Positions 51,663 through 61,046 of a stretch of 64,000 bases of DNA are shown piece by piece. Each line of letters opens with the position of its first letter. The first letter of the stretch is position 1. The stretch spans positions 1-64,000 of the forward strand of contig JAJEAD010000033.1 in the NCBI GenBank assembly GCA_022824305.1, written 5' to 3'. The position numbers and the translations under genes were made by a program. Source of the DNA: Gammaproteobacteria bacterium. GTDB taxonomy: Bacteria > Pseudomonadota > Gammaproteobacteria > HK1. Under the pieces are notes generated by a model that did no database searches, had not been told where the DNA came from, and was given only the letters and a program-made list of their open reading frames with translations.

Positions 51663-52442
51663 GTGAACGAGGATCAGCAAGCCCGCTACAGTCGCCATAT
51701 CCTGCTTCCCGGGATCGGCGAATCCGGCCAGGAGCGCCTGCTCGGCTCCCGTGCGCTGATCGTCGGTCTGGGAGGGCTCGGCTCGCCGGCGGCAATGTAC
51801 CTGGCCGCCTCCGGGGTGGGCGAGCTGGTCCTGAGCGACTACGACTACGTGGAACTCTCGAATCTGCAGCGCCAGATCATCCACACCAGCGCCGACGTCG
51901 GCCGCGACAAGGTCGATTCCGCGCGCGACGCCATAGCGCGCCTCAACCCGGGGGTCTCCGTCGAGGCGCTCGCGCATGCCCTCGACGACGAGGACCTGGA
52001 GGACGAGGTGCGGCGCGCCGACGTGGTGGTGGACGCCTGCGACAATTTCGAGACCCGATTCCAGCTCAACGAGGTCTGTTGGCGCACCGGCACTCCGCTG
52101 GTGAGCGGCGCCGCGGTGCGCCTGGAGGGACAGGTCAGCGTGTTCGATCCCCGGGACTCCGAGAGCCCCTGCTTTCACTGCCTCTACGGCGATGTCGACG
52201 CGGCGGAAGGCGAACCCTGCTCCCGGATTGGCGTGCTCGCGCCGCTTCTCGGCGTCATCGGCAGCATCCAGGCGACCGAGGCCCTGAAGATACTCGCCGA
52301 TTTCGGCTCTCGAATGACCGGTCGACTGGTTCTGGTCGACGCGCTCACCATGGAAATGCACGTGGTTCGCCTTCCCAAGGATCCGAAGTGTCCGGTGTGC
52401 TCGGTCCCCGAGGGAGACTTCGCGCGCCTCGCCGTCGGATAG
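51663..52442 (+). CDS. moeB: MoeB/HesA/ThiF family adenylyltransferase
   Basis: A 259-residue E1-like enzyme that adenylates the C-terminus of MoaD or ThiS for molybdopterin or thiamine sulfur transfer. It has ATP-binding GLGGLGSPAAMYLAASGVG, DYDYVELSNLQRQI, VVDACDNFETRFQLN, zinc cysteines (CFHC and CPVC) and the Cys in GEPCSRIGVLAPLLG. The start is GTG 51663 (NEDQQARYSRHILLPGIG). Position after prmC supports MoeB, though no other molybdenum gene lies in the window. Confidence 0.9.
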   Translation: MNEDQQARYSRHILLPGIGESGQERLLGSRALIVGLGGLGSPAAMYLAASGVGELVLSDYDYVELSNLQRQIIHTSADVGRDKVDSARDAIARLNPGVSVEALAHALDDEDLEDEVRRADVVVDACDNFETRFQLNEVCWRTGTPLVSGAAVRLEGQVSVFDPRDSESPCFHCLYGDVDAAEGEPCSRIGVLAPLLGVIGSIQATEALKILADFGSRMTGRLVLVDALTMEMHVVRLPKDPKCPVCSVPEGDFARLAVG

Positions 52443-52465
52443 CACGAACGCCTCGGTCGCCCGCC

Positions 52466-53209
52466 ATGCACGCTTCTCTCCTGCGCCGTTGCCCCGTCCC
52501 GCTCGTGGTGCTGCTTGCACTCGGCCCCGCGGCCCTGGCGGAGCCGGCATTCATCTCCGCCCGGCTCGAAATCGGGCTGCACGAGAGTCGTTCCCCTCAC
52601 AGCGCGATCCTGGCCCTTCTGCCGGAGGGCACCGAGATCGAAGTGATCGAGCGCGACGCCGGTGCGGCGCGGGTCAGGCTCGCGGACGGGCGCGAAGGCT
52701 GGATCGCCGCGCAGTACCTGTCCTCGGAGTCGTCGGCGCCGGCCGAGCTGGGGGCGCTTCGCCAACGAATACCGGAGCTCGAGGCGGCGCTGGCGAGCGA
52801 GCAGGCCGCCCGCATCGAGGCGGAAGGACGAACGAGCGCGGCCGAGGCCGAGCTCTCGGAGCTGCGCAGCGGGGTCACGAGCGCAGGCGCGAGCGCGGAT
52901 TCCGCCGAGGGCGGGGAGGACTCCCAGATTCTCCGCGACTTCCAGCTCCTTGCCGAGGAGAACCGTCAGCTCAAGGAGCAGGTTGCCGAGCTCGAGGAGA
53001 TTCGCAAGAGCGCCGGCGAGTCCGGGGCGGGCGCCGCCTCCCCCGCGATCCAGAGCCACGAAGGGCCCCGGACCCACCCGCCCGGGTTCTTCGAGCGACC
53101 GACCTGGCAGTGGATCCTGATCGCATTCGTTCTCCTGTTCTCATTCGGGCTCGGCGCCTTCGCCGTGGACTGGCTCACCCGGCGCCGCCACGGCGGATAC
53201 CGAATCTGA
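52466..53209 (+). CDS. SH3-domain membrane-anchored protein (YgiM-like)
   Basis: A 247-residue protein of the SH3-and-anchor family. A signal peptide (to about ALAEPAF, residue 27) is followed by a bacterial SH3 domain (28-90, ending [12 protein letters not shown]), a coiled coil rich in Glu/Ala/Leu (about 93-185) and one C-terminal membrane helix ([19 protein letters not shown]) with a basic tail. Probably periplasmic with a cytoplasmic end; the function is unknown, likely in the cell envelope. It overlaps the xthA start by one base (TGATG), so the genes are coupled. Confidence 0.87.
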   Translation: MHASLLRRCPVPLVVLLALGPAALAEPAFISARLEIGLHESRSPHSAILALLPEGTEIEVIERDAGAARVRLADGREGWIAAQYLSSESSAPAELGALRQRIPELEAALASEQAARIEAEGRTSAAEAELSELRSGVTSAGASADSAEGGEDSQILRDFQLLAEENRQLKEQVAELEEIRKSAGESGAGAASPAIQSHEGPRTHPPGFFERPTWQWILIAFVLLFSFGLGAFAVDWLTRRRHGGYRI

Positions 53210-53979
53210 TGAAGATCGCGACCTGGAACGTCAACTCGCTCAAGGTCCGTCTCCCCCACGTGCTCGACTGGATGCACGAGCACCGGCCCGACGTGGTCGC
53301 CCTGCAGGAAACCAAGACCACCGACGACAAGTTCCCCGCGGCGGCAATCGCCGAAGCCGGGTACACGGTGGTGTACGCGGGCCAGAAGACCTACAACGGC
53401 GTCGCCATACTTTCGCGAAGTACGGCGGGCAAGGTCCTGACCGACATCGAGGGGCTAGCCGACCCCGATCGACGAATCCTCGCGGCCACGGTGGACGGCG
53501 TGCGGGTGATCAACCTGTACGTGGTCAACGGGAGAGAGGTCGGCAGCGAGAAGTACGCGTACAAGCTCCGCTGGCTCGAGGCGGTGACCGAGTTCGTGCG
53601 TGCCGAGCTCGGGCGCTTCGAGCGCGTGGTGGTGCTGGGAGACTTCAACATCGCGCCCGAAGATCGGGATGTGCACGACCCGGAAGCCTGGCATGAGAAG
53701 ATCCTGTGCAGCACGCCGGAGCGGGATGCCCTCCGGCGCCTGCTCGACCTGGGCCTGCGCGACACCTTCCGGCTCTTCGAGCAGGAAGACAAGAGCTTCA
53801 GCTGGTGGGACTACCGGGCCGCCGGCTTCCGCCGCAACCTGGGCCTGCGCATCGACCTCATCCTCGCGAGCGGCGAGATGGCGAGGAATTGCCGCGCCTG
53901 CAGCATAGACGTGGCGCCGCGCCGCCTCCCCCGTCCCTCCGACCACACCCCGGTGGTCGCCACCTTCGATACCGGATGA
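53209..53979 (+). CDS. xthA: Exodeoxyribonuclease III
   Basis: A 256-residue AP endonuclease/3'-5' exonuclease for base-excision repair. Metal and catalytic motifs are [20 protein letters not shown] (metal Glu), [12 protein letters not shown] (Asp/Asn), [20 protein letters not shown] and [10 protein letters not shown] (Asp-His pair). Length is close to the 268 of E. coli. The start ATG 53209 overlaps the previous stop by one base; its own stop overlaps a 33-codon frame (ATGA). Confidence 0.95.
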   Translation: MKIATWNVNSLKVRLPHVLDWMHEHRPDVVALQETKTTDDKFPAAAIAEAGYTVVYAGQKTYNGVAILSRSTAGKVLTDIEGLADPDRRILAATVDGVRVINLYVVNGREVGSEKYAYKLRWLEAVTEFVRAELGRFERVVVLGDFNIAPEDRDVHDPEAWHEKILCSTPERDALRRLLDLGLRDTFRLFEQEDKSFSWWDYRAAGFRRNLGLRIDLILASGEMARNCRACSIDVAPRRLPRPSDHTPVVATFDTG

Positions 53980-54077
53980 GCGCGGCGGCAGGCCGCCTCG
54001 CCGCCCTCGCTCAGCACCCGACGCGGCGCAACGCGGCGCGTCGGGCCGCGCGGGACGGGGAGGCAGGGCAGCGGTGA
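53976..54077 (+). CDS. Possible 33-residue basic peptide between xthA and ubiD
   Basis: An ATG at 53976 overlaps the xthA stop (ATGA), and its TGA (54075-54077) overlaps the ubiD GTG start (GTGA). The predicted peptide is Ala/Arg-rich ([18 protein letters not shown], then [15 protein letters not shown]) and is not recognised. Exact coupling at both ends is suggestive, but short open frames are common in GC-rich DNA. It could simply help ribosomes reach ubiD. Confidence 0.3.
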   Translation: MSAAAGRLAALAQHPTRRNAARRAARDGEAGQR

Positions 54078-55540
54078 AGTACCGGGACCTGCGCGAGTTC
54101 GTTGGCCAGCTCGAGGCACGAGGCGAGCTCAAGCGCGTTTCCGTCGAGGTCGACCCCTACCTGGAGATGACCGCGCTCTGCGACCGCACCCTGCGCAGCC
54201 AGGGTCCCGCCCTGCTCTTCGAGAATCCGAAGGGCCACCGGATGCCGGTGCTCGCCAACCTCTTCGGCACCCCGTTGCGGGTGGCGCTCGGCATGGGCCG
54301 GGAATCAGTGGGCGCCCTGGGGGAGATCGGCCGCCTCCTCGCCTTCCTGCGCGCGCCCGATCCGCCCTCGGGCATGAAGGCGGCCTGGGAATCGCTTCCG
54401 GTCCTTCGCAAGGTGCTGGACATGGCGCCGCGCCGCGTGCGCAACGCGCCGTGCCAGGAACGGGTGACGCCGGAAGCGGAGGTCGACCTCTCCCGACTGC
54501 CCGTGCAGACCTGCTGGCCGGAAGACGCAGGCCCGCTCATCACCTGGGGGCTGGTGTTCACCCGGGGCCCCGACAAGCGCCGCACCAATATCGGCGTCTA
54601 CCGGCAGCAGGTGATCGGGCGAAACCGCGTCATCATGCGATGGCTGGCCCACCGCGGCGGGGCGCTCGACCATCTCGACTGGCGCCGTCGGCATCCGGAG
54701 CGACCCTTCCCGGTCGCGGTCGCGCTGGGAGCGGACCCCGCCTCACTGCTCGCGGCGGTGACTCCGATCCCCGACACGCTCTCGGAGCACGCCTTCGCCG
54801 GGCTGCTGCGGGGCGCCCGCACCGAGCTGGTGAAGTGTCAGAGCAACGACCTCGAGGTGGTCGCCAACGCCGAGATCGTGCTGGAGGGCCACATCGCGGC
54901 CGGAGACGAGGCGCCGGAGGGGCCCTTCGGCGATCACACCGGCTACTACAACGAGGTCGAGACCTTTCCGGTGCTGACCGTGGACCGCATCACCCGGCGC
55001 GACCGACCGATCTACCACACCACCTACACCGGGCGCCCTCCGGACGAACCCGCGGTGCTCGGCGCCGCGCTCAACGAGGTCTTCGTGCCGATCCTGCGCA
55101 AGCAGTACCCCGAGATCGTCGACTTCCATCTTCCCCCCGAAGGCTGCTCCTACCGACTCGCGGTCGTGAGCATCAGGAAGGCCTATCCCGGGCACGCCAA
55201 GCGGATCATGTTCGGGATCTGGTCCTTTCTCCGACAGTTCATGTACACGAAGTTCGTCATCGTGACCGACGAAGATATCGACGTGCGAAAGTGGGACGAC
55301 GTGATCTGGGCGCTGACGACCCGGGTGGACCCGGCCCGCGACATGTCCGTGGTGGAGAACACCCCGATCGATTACCTCGATTTCGCGTCGCCGCTTTCGG
55401 GCCTCGGCTCCAAGGTGGGCATCGATGCCACCAACAAGTGGCCCCCGGAGACCACGCGCCGGTGGGGGCGGCCGGTGCGCATGGCGCCGGAAGTGTGCGA
55501 GCGGGTAGACCGGATCTGGGCCGGGCTCGGACTGGGCTGA
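54074..55540 (+). CDS. ubiD: UbiD family decarboxylase (4-hydroxy-3-polyprenylbenzoate)
   Basis: A 488-residue prenyl-FMN-dependent decarboxylase acting in ubiquinone synthesis. It begins [20 protein letters not shown] and includes [20 protein letters not shown] (prenyl-FMN/metal site) and [15 protein letters not shown] (catalytic Glu/Arg/Glu region). Length equals E. coli UbiD (497) within a few residues. The start is GTG 54074, with gggagg about ten bases upstream. No ubiX is visible in the window. It is followed by rpmE on the opposite strand, 51 bases away. Confidence 0.94.
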   Translation: MKYRDLREFVGQLEARGELKRVSVEVDPYLEMTALCDRTLRSQGPALLFENPKGHRMPVLANLFGTPLRVALGMGRESVGALGEIGRLLAFLRAPDPPSGMKAAWESLPVLRKVLDMAPRRVRNAPCQERVTPEAEVDLSRLPVQTCWPEDAGPLITWGLVFTRGPDKRRTNIGVYRQQVIGRNRVIMRWLAHRGGALDHLDWRRRHPERPFPVAVALGADPASLLAAVTPIPDTLSEHAFAGLLRGARTELVKCQSNDLEVVANAEIVLEGHIAAGDEAPEGPFGDHTGYYNEVETFPVLTVDRITRRDRPIYHTTYTGRPPDEPAVLGAALNEVFVPILRKQYPEIVDFHLPPEGCSYRLAVVSIRKAYPGHAKRIMFGIWSFLRQFMYTKFVIVTDEDIDVRKWDDVIWALTTRVDPARDMSVVENTPIDYLDFASPLSGLGSKVGIDATNKWPPETTRRWGRPVRMAPEVCERVDRIWAGLGLG

Positions 55541-55591
55541 GCTCTGCCGGCCCCGGTACGGCCGCGGCCGTGAACCGGGACGGGAGGGCGC

Positions 55592-55795
55592 TTAGGCGAG
55601 CCCGTACTTGCGCCGGAACTTGTCGACGCGGCCCGCAGTGTCCACCATCTTCTGCTGTCCGGTGTAGAAGGGGTGGCAGAGCGAGCACACGTCGAGATGC
55701 AGGTCCCCGGGGAGGGTGGAACGGGTCTTGAACTGGTTTCCGCAGCTACAGGTAACCGAGATTTCGTGGTACGTGGGATGGATGTTCGGTTTCAT
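55592..55795 (-). CDS. rpmE: 50S ribosomal protein L31 (zinc-binding type)
   Basis: A 67-residue ribosomal protein of the 50S subunit. It is the Cys-containing form: Cys16, Cys18, Cys37 and Cys40 ([17 protein letters not shown]) bind zinc. The family signature [20 protein letters not shown] is intact. Zinc-starved bacteria often replace this form with a Cys-less paralog; none is in the window. Its promoter should lie in the 519-base gap upstream (55796-56314). Confidence 0.96.
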   Translation of the reverse strand: MKPNIHPTYHEISVTCSCGNQFKTRSTLPGDLHLDVCSLCHPFYTGQQKMVDTAGRVDKFRRKYGLA

Positions 55796-56038
55796 GGCGG
55801 GGTCTCAAGGGGCGCCTCTCGCGCTCCTCGCTTGGCGGGGCGCGCGATGTTAGCGCAGCCCGTCTCCGGACGCCAAGGGGCACTCGAGCGTCCGACCGGA
55901 TGCGGAGCGCGCGAGCGGTGAGACCGGAGTCTCGACGCTTGTAGGCCCTCATCCCGAGCAGGCGTCACTTAGGGGCCACTCCTCACGTAGCATTTTATGA
56001 CATCACGATAACTGTCGGGGATTACAGGGGCGATCATT

Positions 56039-56160
56039 TTTCCACAATTTCTGTGGATAAGTCTGTGGATGAGTTGCCGGAATCTGCCGCAAACCCGCGC
56101 CGGGACTCGGGTTCCCACGGATCTGTCAAAATTTGGTCAAAATCTGGAAATTCTTTATAA
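56039..56160. other. Cluster of three DnaA boxes beside an AT-rich stretch
   Basis: Within 35 bases lie TTTTCCACA (56039-56047, one mismatch), TGTGGATAA (56053-56061, a perfect reverse-complement DnaA box) and TGTGGATGA (56065-56073, one mismatch). After about 50 bases comes an AT-rich stretch (56124-56165) with GTCAAAAT repeated at 56126 and 56137 and ttctttataaaac. In such GC-rich DNA this resembles part of a replication origin or a DnaA-titration/regulatory site. It lies in the gene-free gap 55796-56314 between engB and rpmE; the rest of that gap shows nothing recognisable. Confidence 0.6.
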
Positions 56161-56314
56161 AACAACAATCTGCGCTGAAAGAATAGCGGATCGTGCACAT
56201 TCCGCCTCCGACGGGCCCAGCCGCGCCGGAAAGCGGCCCTTCCATGTGGACATGTGCATCGCTCCGAACGCGTGTCGAGGGCCGGGAGTCCCTCGCTCAT
56301 CGACGTGCCCGCGA

Positions 56315-56983
56315 TCAGGAACCGAGCCAGGCGCAGACCCGCAGGGCGAGCTCGTGCAGACCGTTGCGCCGCAGGGCGGAGAAAAGCTGCGCGCCGACGG
56401 CGCGACCCTCCTGCACGTGACGCTGTGCGCCGGCCAGCGCGGCCCGGCTCTCCCGGCGATTGAGCTTGTCGGCCTTGGCAAGCACCAGGTGGACGGGAAT
56501 CTGCGCCGCCTCCGCCGCATCCATCAGGAGCAGGTCCGCATCCGTCACCACCCGGCGGGCATCGGCGATGAGCACGAGCGCGGACAGAGAGGCGCGGGAG
56601 TGGAGATAACTCTCCGCCAGCTCGCCGAAGTGCCGCTGCTCCGCCCGCGAGACCCTGGCGTAACCGTACCCGGGCAGGTCGACGAGACGACAGGCGTCGT
56701 CCACCTCGAAGAAGTTTATCTGGCGGGTGCGACCCGGGGTCTTGCTGACTCTCGCCAACGCCCGGCGACCGGTGAGCGCGTTGATCGCGCTCGACTTGCC
56801 GGCGTTGGAGCGCCCGGCGAAGGCCACCTCGGCTCCGATGTCGGCGGGAAAGTGGGCGGGCCGGCTGGCTCCGAGCACGAACCTCGCCCGTGCGAGCCGT
56901 TTCAGGGCTTCTTCCGCGTCCGGGCCGGATGTCGACGAAGGGACACCCACGCAGGCACGCTCCGGTCTCGCGGCGTCTTTCAA
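56315..56983 (-). CDS. engB: Ribosome biogenesis GTP-binding protein YihA/YsxC
   Basis: A 222-residue GTPase needed for 50S subunit assembly. Walker/G1 is AFAGRSNAGKSSAINAL, G2 lies in KTPGRTRQINFFEV, G3 is DLPGYGYARV and G4 is LAKADKL. The start is placed at TTG 56983, preceded by ggagggg at good spacing; the frame is open 24 codons upstream without an equally good site. It is divergent from cytochrome c4, an arrangement seen in pseudomonads and other gammaproteobacteria. Confidence 0.92.
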   Translation of the reverse strand: MKDAARPERACVGVPSSTSGPDAEEALKRLARARFVLGASRPAHFPADIGAEVAFAGRSNAGKSSAINALTGRRALARVSKTPGRTRQINFFEVDDACRLVDLPGYGYARVSRAEQRHFGELAESYLHSRASLSALVLIADARRVVTDADLLLMDAAEAAQIPVHLVLAKADKLNRRESRAALAGAQRHVQEGRAVGAQLFSALRRNGLHELALRVCAWLGS

Positions 56984-57078
56984 TTTGACCCCTCCGCGGC
57001 CATGCTGATATATACCTCCCCCGTTTCGGCGCGCCCCCGCGGCTCGCCCCGGCACCGACCTCTCTCGGGCATCCGCAC

Positions 57079-57687
57079 ATGCGCCTATCGCTGCTGCTAC
57101 TCTCTCTCGCCCTGCTCGGCTCGGCTGCCGGCGTGCAGGCCGCCGGCGATCCTGCGGCGGGCAAGGCCAAGGCCGGCACCTGCCTGGCCTGCCACGGTCC
57201 GGACGGAAACAGCACCAACCCGCAGTGGCCGAAGCTCGCGGGCCAGCATGCAGGCTACACCAAAAAACAGCTCGTCGAGCTGAAGGCGACCGTAATGCGC
57301 AGCAACGCGATGATGGCGCCGATGATCGCCCCGTTGAGCGAGCAGGACATGGACGATCTTGCCGCCTTCTACGCGATCCAGCCGAGAACCGGCGGATTCG
57401 CGAGCGCGGAGCGGGTGGACCTCGGAGAGCGCGTGTATCGGGGCGGCAACCTGGAAACCGGGGTCGCGGCCTGCATAGGCTGCCACGGACCCCGGGGTCT
57501 CGGGGACCCCCTTGCCGGATTCCCCTCGCTGGCCGGTCAGCACGCGGAGTACGTGGTGATTCAGCTCAAGGCCTTCCGCTCCGGAGAACGGATGAACGAC
57601 GTGAGCGGCATGATGCGGGACGTCGCGCGGTGGATGAGCGACGACGAGATGGAGGCGGTCGCCGAGTACATCGCGGGGCTGTACTGA
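57079..57687 (+). CDS. Cytochrome c4, dihaem
   Basis: A 202-residue periplasmic electron carrier with a signal peptide (cleavage after GVQAA) and two c-type haem domains: CLACH at 35-39 and CIGCH at 132-136. Met ligands are probably in MRSNAMMAPM and NDVSGMM. Cytochrome c4 feeds electrons to cytochrome c oxidases (for example cbb3). The gene sits between engB and dsbA as in many gammaproteobacteria. Length is typical (about 190-210). Confidence 0.93.
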   Translation: MRLSLLLLSLALLGSAAGVQAAGDPAAGKAKAGTCLACHGPDGNSTNPQWPKLAGQHAGYTKKQLVELKATVMRSNAMMAPMIAPLSEQDMDDLAAFYAIQPRTGGFASAERVDLGERVYRGGNLETGVAACIGCHGPRGLGDPLAGFPSLAGQHAEYVVIQLKAFRSGERMNDVSGMMRDVARWMSDDEMEAVAEYIAGLY

Positions 57688-57869
57688 GCCAGAGGTCCCG
57701 CCACGGCTCGCCCCGCGGCTCCCGCGCGGACTCAGGAACTCGCGGGGCCGCCGCGCCGGCAATGTGCCCCCAGGGTGGGTAGAATTCCGCTCCCCGGAAG
57801 TCCTCCCGACCCGACTCCCGACTCCCGGGCGGACCCCGCCCCGAGCCGTCACGACCCTTGGACCCGCCC

Positions 57870-58511
57870 ATGAAACACGCGTTCCTTCCCCCCCTGCTGC
57901 TCGCCCTGTTCACGGTGCTGCCGGGCCTCGCCGGAGCCGATTCCCACTCCGACTTCGATGTCGAAGGCAAGTACTGGCCGGTTCAGCCGGCGCAACCCAC
58001 GGAGACCGAACCCGGCACGGTGGAGGTGGTCGACGTATTCTGGTTCGGCTGTCCGGGCTGCTTCTCCTTCCTCCCCCACATGGAGGCCCTCGAACGGGAT
58101 GCGCCCGACTATCTCCAGATCAGGCGCATGCCCGCGGTGTTCCGCGAGAGCTGGATCCCGCATGCCCGCGCCTTCTACACCGCCCACCTGCTCGGAATCG
58201 AGCACGAGGTGTACCGGCCCATCTACGAAGCGATTCACCTCGAGGGACGTGCGCTCTCCACGCGCGAGGCGCTCGCCGCATTCTTCGGGGAGCACGGAGT
58301 CGACTCCGAAGAGTTCACGAAGGTCTATGACTCCTTCGCGGTGGAGTCGCTGGTGCGCAAGTCGGTGGCGATGCAGCGAAACTACGGGGTGAGCGCGACG
58401 CCCACCGTCATCGTCAACGGCAAGTACCGCACCGGGGGCAACCGGGCCGGCGGCCATGCGAACGTGATAAGGGTCATCCGCGCCCTCGCGGAGAAGGAGC
58501 ACGCCTCCTAG
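57870..58511 (+). CDS. dsbA: Thiol:disulfide interchange protein DsbA
   Basis: A 213-residue periplasmic oxidase that forms disulfides in exported proteins. It has a signal peptide (cut near GLAGADS), the thioredoxin fold with active site CPGC (Cys61, Cys64) after DVFWFG, an inserted helical domain and the cis-Pro loop GVSATPTVIVNGKY. The dipeptide between the cysteines is PG, not the usual PH, which is expected to lower oxidising power. The start is ATG 57870; a TTG twelve bases earlier is less likely. Confidence 0.9.
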   Translation: MKHAFLPPLLLALFTVLPGLAGADSHSDFDVEGKYWPVQPAQPTETEPGTVEVVDVFWFGCPGCFSFLPHMEALERDAPDYLQIRRMPAVFRESWIPHARAFYTAHLLGIEHEVYRPIYEAIHLEGRALSTREALAAFFGEHGVDSEEFTKVYDSFAVESLVRKSVAMQRNYGVSATPTVIVNGKYRTGGNRAGGHANVIRVIRALAEKEHAS

Positions 58512-58574
58512 CCGCCATGTTTCCGCGGCGCCGGGGCGCGGGCGCCGCCGCCGCGGGAATCGCGTGAGGGCCGC

Positions 58575-59462
58575 TCAAGGTCGCGTCAGCAGGCGCATCA
58601 GGCTCGAGGTATCCCAGCGCGCACCGCCCTGCGCCTGCACCTGCGCGTAGAACTGATCGACGAGCGCCGCCACCGGAAGGCGGGCTCCGGCCCGACGCGC
58701 TTCGGCCATGCAGATCGCGAGGTCCTTGCGCATCCACTCCACCGCAAACCCGAACTCGAACTCGTCGTCGAGCATGGTGGTGCCGCGGTTCTCCATCTGC
58801 CACGACTGCGCGGCGCCCTTGGAGATGACGTCGACCACCTGCTTGCCGTCCAGCCCGACCCTCTGCGCGAAGCTCAGGCCTTCCGCGAGGGCCTGCACCA
58901 GCCCCGCGATGCATATCTGGTTGACCATCTTGGTGAGCTGACCGCAACCCGCCGGCCCCATCAGGGTGACCGCACGCGCGTAGGCGTCGATCGCATCGCT
59001 GACCCGATCGAAGTCGGCCGCTTCTCCCCCCACCATCACCGTCAGCGCCCCGTTCACCGCGCCCGCTTCCCCGCCCGACACCGGCGCGTCGAGGAAGTGC
59101 AGCCCCCGGCCCCGGGCCTGCGCGTCCAGCTCCCTCGCGAGCTCGGCCGACGCGGTGGTGTGGTCAACGAACACCGCGTCGTCGCGCATGCCCTCGAAGG
59201 CGCCCTCCGCGCCGGTGCACACCGCGCGCACGTCGTCGTCGTTGCCGACGCAGGCGAACACGACCTCCGCCGCGGCGGCCGCTTCCGCCGGCGTCTCCGC
59301 GGGCCGGCCGGCAAACTCGTCGAGCCACCGCTTCGCCTTCTCCCGCGTGCGGTTGTAGACCGTCACCCGATGGCCGGCCCTGGAGAGGTGCCCGGCCATG
59401 TGGTAGCCCATGACGCCGAGACCGATGAAGGCGACATCGAGGGGAGTGGCATTGGAGCTCAT
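58575..59462 (-). CDS. NAD(P)-dependent beta-hydroxyacid dehydrogenase (GarR/MmsB-like)
   Basis: A 295-residue member of the 3-hydroxyisobutyrate/tartronate semialdehyde reductase family, a paralog of the gene at 18015. It has AFIGLGVMGYHMAGHL for NAD(P), LDAPVSGGEAGAVNG for substrate and catalytic Lys in CGQLTKMVNQ. C-terminal helices (FAVEWMRKDLAICMAEA) complete the domain. Substrate is not deducible. It starts at ATG 59462 and converges on dsbA, 63 bases away. Confidence 0.9.
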   Translation of the reverse strand: MSSNATPLDVAFIGLGVMGYHMAGHLSRAGHRVTVYNRTREKAKRWLDEFAGRPAETPAEAAAAAEVVFACVGNDDDVRAVCTGAEGAFEGMRDDAVFVDHTTASAELARELDAQARGRGLHFLDAPVSGGEAGAVNGALTVMVGGEAADFDRVSDAIDAYARAVTLMGPAGCGQLTKMVNQICIAGLVQALAEGLSFAQRVGLDGKQVVDVISKGAAQSWQMENRGTTMLDDEFEFGFAVEWMRKDLAICMAEARRAGARLPVAALVDQFYAQVQAQGGARWDTSSLMRLLTRP

Positions 59463-59623
59463 AGTGCGTTTACCTCATCTGGCGGCGGATTCGGAGGCGC
59501 CCCGGTGCTTCGTCCAGGGGCCCGGTCGCGGAGCGCGGCGGCGCGAGGCGGCGGCCAGGGCGGGACGTGACGGGGGCGCGACGGGCGGCGATGGTACTCC
59601 AATCGCACGGGGCACCGGATGCC

Positions 59624-60232
59624 CTACCAGACGAGGTCGTCGGGGACCGCGTGAGCGGAATCGTCGGCGTCCGCTTCGGCAACGTCGTCCGTCACCCGAT
59701 GCACGAAGGTGTCCGGACGCTCCTCCTTGAGCTCGATCGCCAGCGCGCTCGGCAGGAGCAGGTGAGCTCCCTTCAGGCCGACGACCACGATCTCGCCCGC
59801 GAGCAGGGCGCGGTGCTGCGCCTCGGTGACGAGAATCCTCTTGATGCGGCGCCCCCGGGCGAAATGGAAGGGCCGGGCCGCCTCCGGGTCGTCCAGCCGG
59901 GCGCTTCGCGCTCGTTCGAGCAGGGCCCGCTCCTTCTCCTCCCGCATTGCTCGCGCCTTGAGCGAACCGCTCAACCACGGGTCGCGCGCAATGGCCTGCG
60001 TTCGGCTGCGCAGCGAGCGCGCCTGCACCGTCGAGAGCGCGGGGGCCGCTGCCGGCGTCGGGCTCGCGTCCACCGCCCGAGGACCCGGCTCCGGCGGAGT
60101 GCGTCGACGGGCCTCGGTGTCCCGGCGCCGCTGCCGCTTGCGGCGCGCGCGTTTCTCCTTCTCGGGTGCGACCAGACCGGCGCCGCGCAGCGCATCCTGC
60201 AGAGAGTTCGCCAATGCCCGTGTACCCGACAC
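59624..60232 (-). CDS. DUF2058 family protein (YaiL-like)
   Basis: A 202-residue highly charged cytoplasmic protein. The N-terminus (ANSLQDALRGAGLV) and the Lys/Arg-rich stretch that follows are typical of DUF2058, and the second half (RGRRIKRILVTEAQHRALLAGEI) completes the domain. E. coli YaiL is the best-known relative; it is nucleoprotein-like, without a defined role. GTG 60232 is used; TTG 60214, right at LANSLQDAL, is a possible alternative. No clear operon partner. Confidence 0.8.
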   Translation of the reverse strand: MSGTRALANSLQDALRGAGLVAPEKEKRARRKRQRRRDTEARRRTPPEPGPRAVDASPTPAAAPALSTVQARSLRSRTQAIARDPWLSGSLKARAMREEKERALLERARSARLDDPEAARPFHFARGRRIKRILVTEAQHRALLAGEIVVVGLKGAHLLLPSALAIELKEERPDTFVHRVTDDVAEADADDSAHAVPDDLVW

Positions 60233-60860
60233 CCTTTGCCGCGGGTGATTCTACCCGTCCCGCCTCATCGACTCACGGCGGCGGAAGCGGGGATGGTGGC
60301 CGAGTCCGCAAACCCTTCCATTCCCGCGTACTGACTACCGGTGTGATGCGCAGCCGGGCATGCCCCGTGCGGCAGATTGCGGGGGACGATGCACGTCTGC
60401 CCGCCACGCTCGTGCGCGACTGCACGCACCGTGGCGGCGCTGCTGCCGAGTATGTCGAGTCTCAGGCAAGGGCCGCAATCGCCTCGTCGACCAGGCAAGT
60501 GTGCGCCGCGCGAATCACCGCCTCGCTTGTGTCGGCGCGACCCATTTCCCGCCACCCTTCGGTGCAGTCGGCATGGCACGCCGTGAACGCCTCCGAGGAA
60601 GCGGACTATCTGCAGTGCGGCGCCCAGGCGATCGGACTTGGTGAAGGCCCAGGGAGTGCCCACAGAGGTTGGCAATTGGCGATTCTGCAATGTGCAGTTC
60701 TCAAGTCAACAGAATTGTTGCGCTTGCAGGCGCTGCTCCGTACACTTCCGGCTGCTTCGACGGATTGGGGCAGCCTGCCCGGCAAGGATTGCCGGTTCAC
60801 ACCGATGAGGAGGCGGAATCGTGTGCCAGGTTCTTGATATTGCTAAAGGAAATAGCTTCC
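60233..60860. other. Gene-free or degraded stretch before hicAB
   Basis: This 628-base region has no confident gene. On the minus strand two short stretches look like former coding sequence in different frames: PWAFTKSDRLGAALQIVRFL (around 60600-60655) and EGWREMGRADTSEAVIRAAH (around 60500-60560), the latter running to a stop near 60472. They could be pieces of one decayed gene, but no family is recognised. Base composition becomes noticeably more AT-rich toward 60660-60860, where the hicA promoter should lie. Confidence 0.4.
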
Positions 60861-61046
60861 ATGAAGGCAAGGGAATTTCAGCAATGGCTGAGAAAACGCG
60901 GTTGCTCCTTCGAAACGCACAAGGGTGGTAGCGGCCATCTCACAGTGCGTCGCGGCAATCGCATCTCACAGCTACCGATGCACGGCTCTCGCAGAGAGTT
61001 GGGCACCAGGCTCATGGCCAAAATCAAAAAAGACCTGGACCTCTAG
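60861..61046 (+). CDS. hicA: HicA-type mRNA interferase toxin
   Basis: A 61-residue toxin with the double-stranded RNA-binding-like fold. It starts MKAREFQQWLRKRGCSFETH and keeps the catalytic His26 in KGGSGHLTVRRGN; MHGSRRELGTRLMAKIKKDL is the C-terminal helix. HicA cleaves mRNA until bound by HicB. The start is ATG 60861 with aaagga upstream. It precedes hicB and overlaps it by one base, so toxin comes first. Its base composition is more AT-rich than its surroundings, consistent with transfer. Confidence 0.92.
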   Translation: MKAREFQQWLRKRGCSFETHKGGSGHLTVRRGNRISQLPMHGSRRELGTRLMAKIKKDLDL

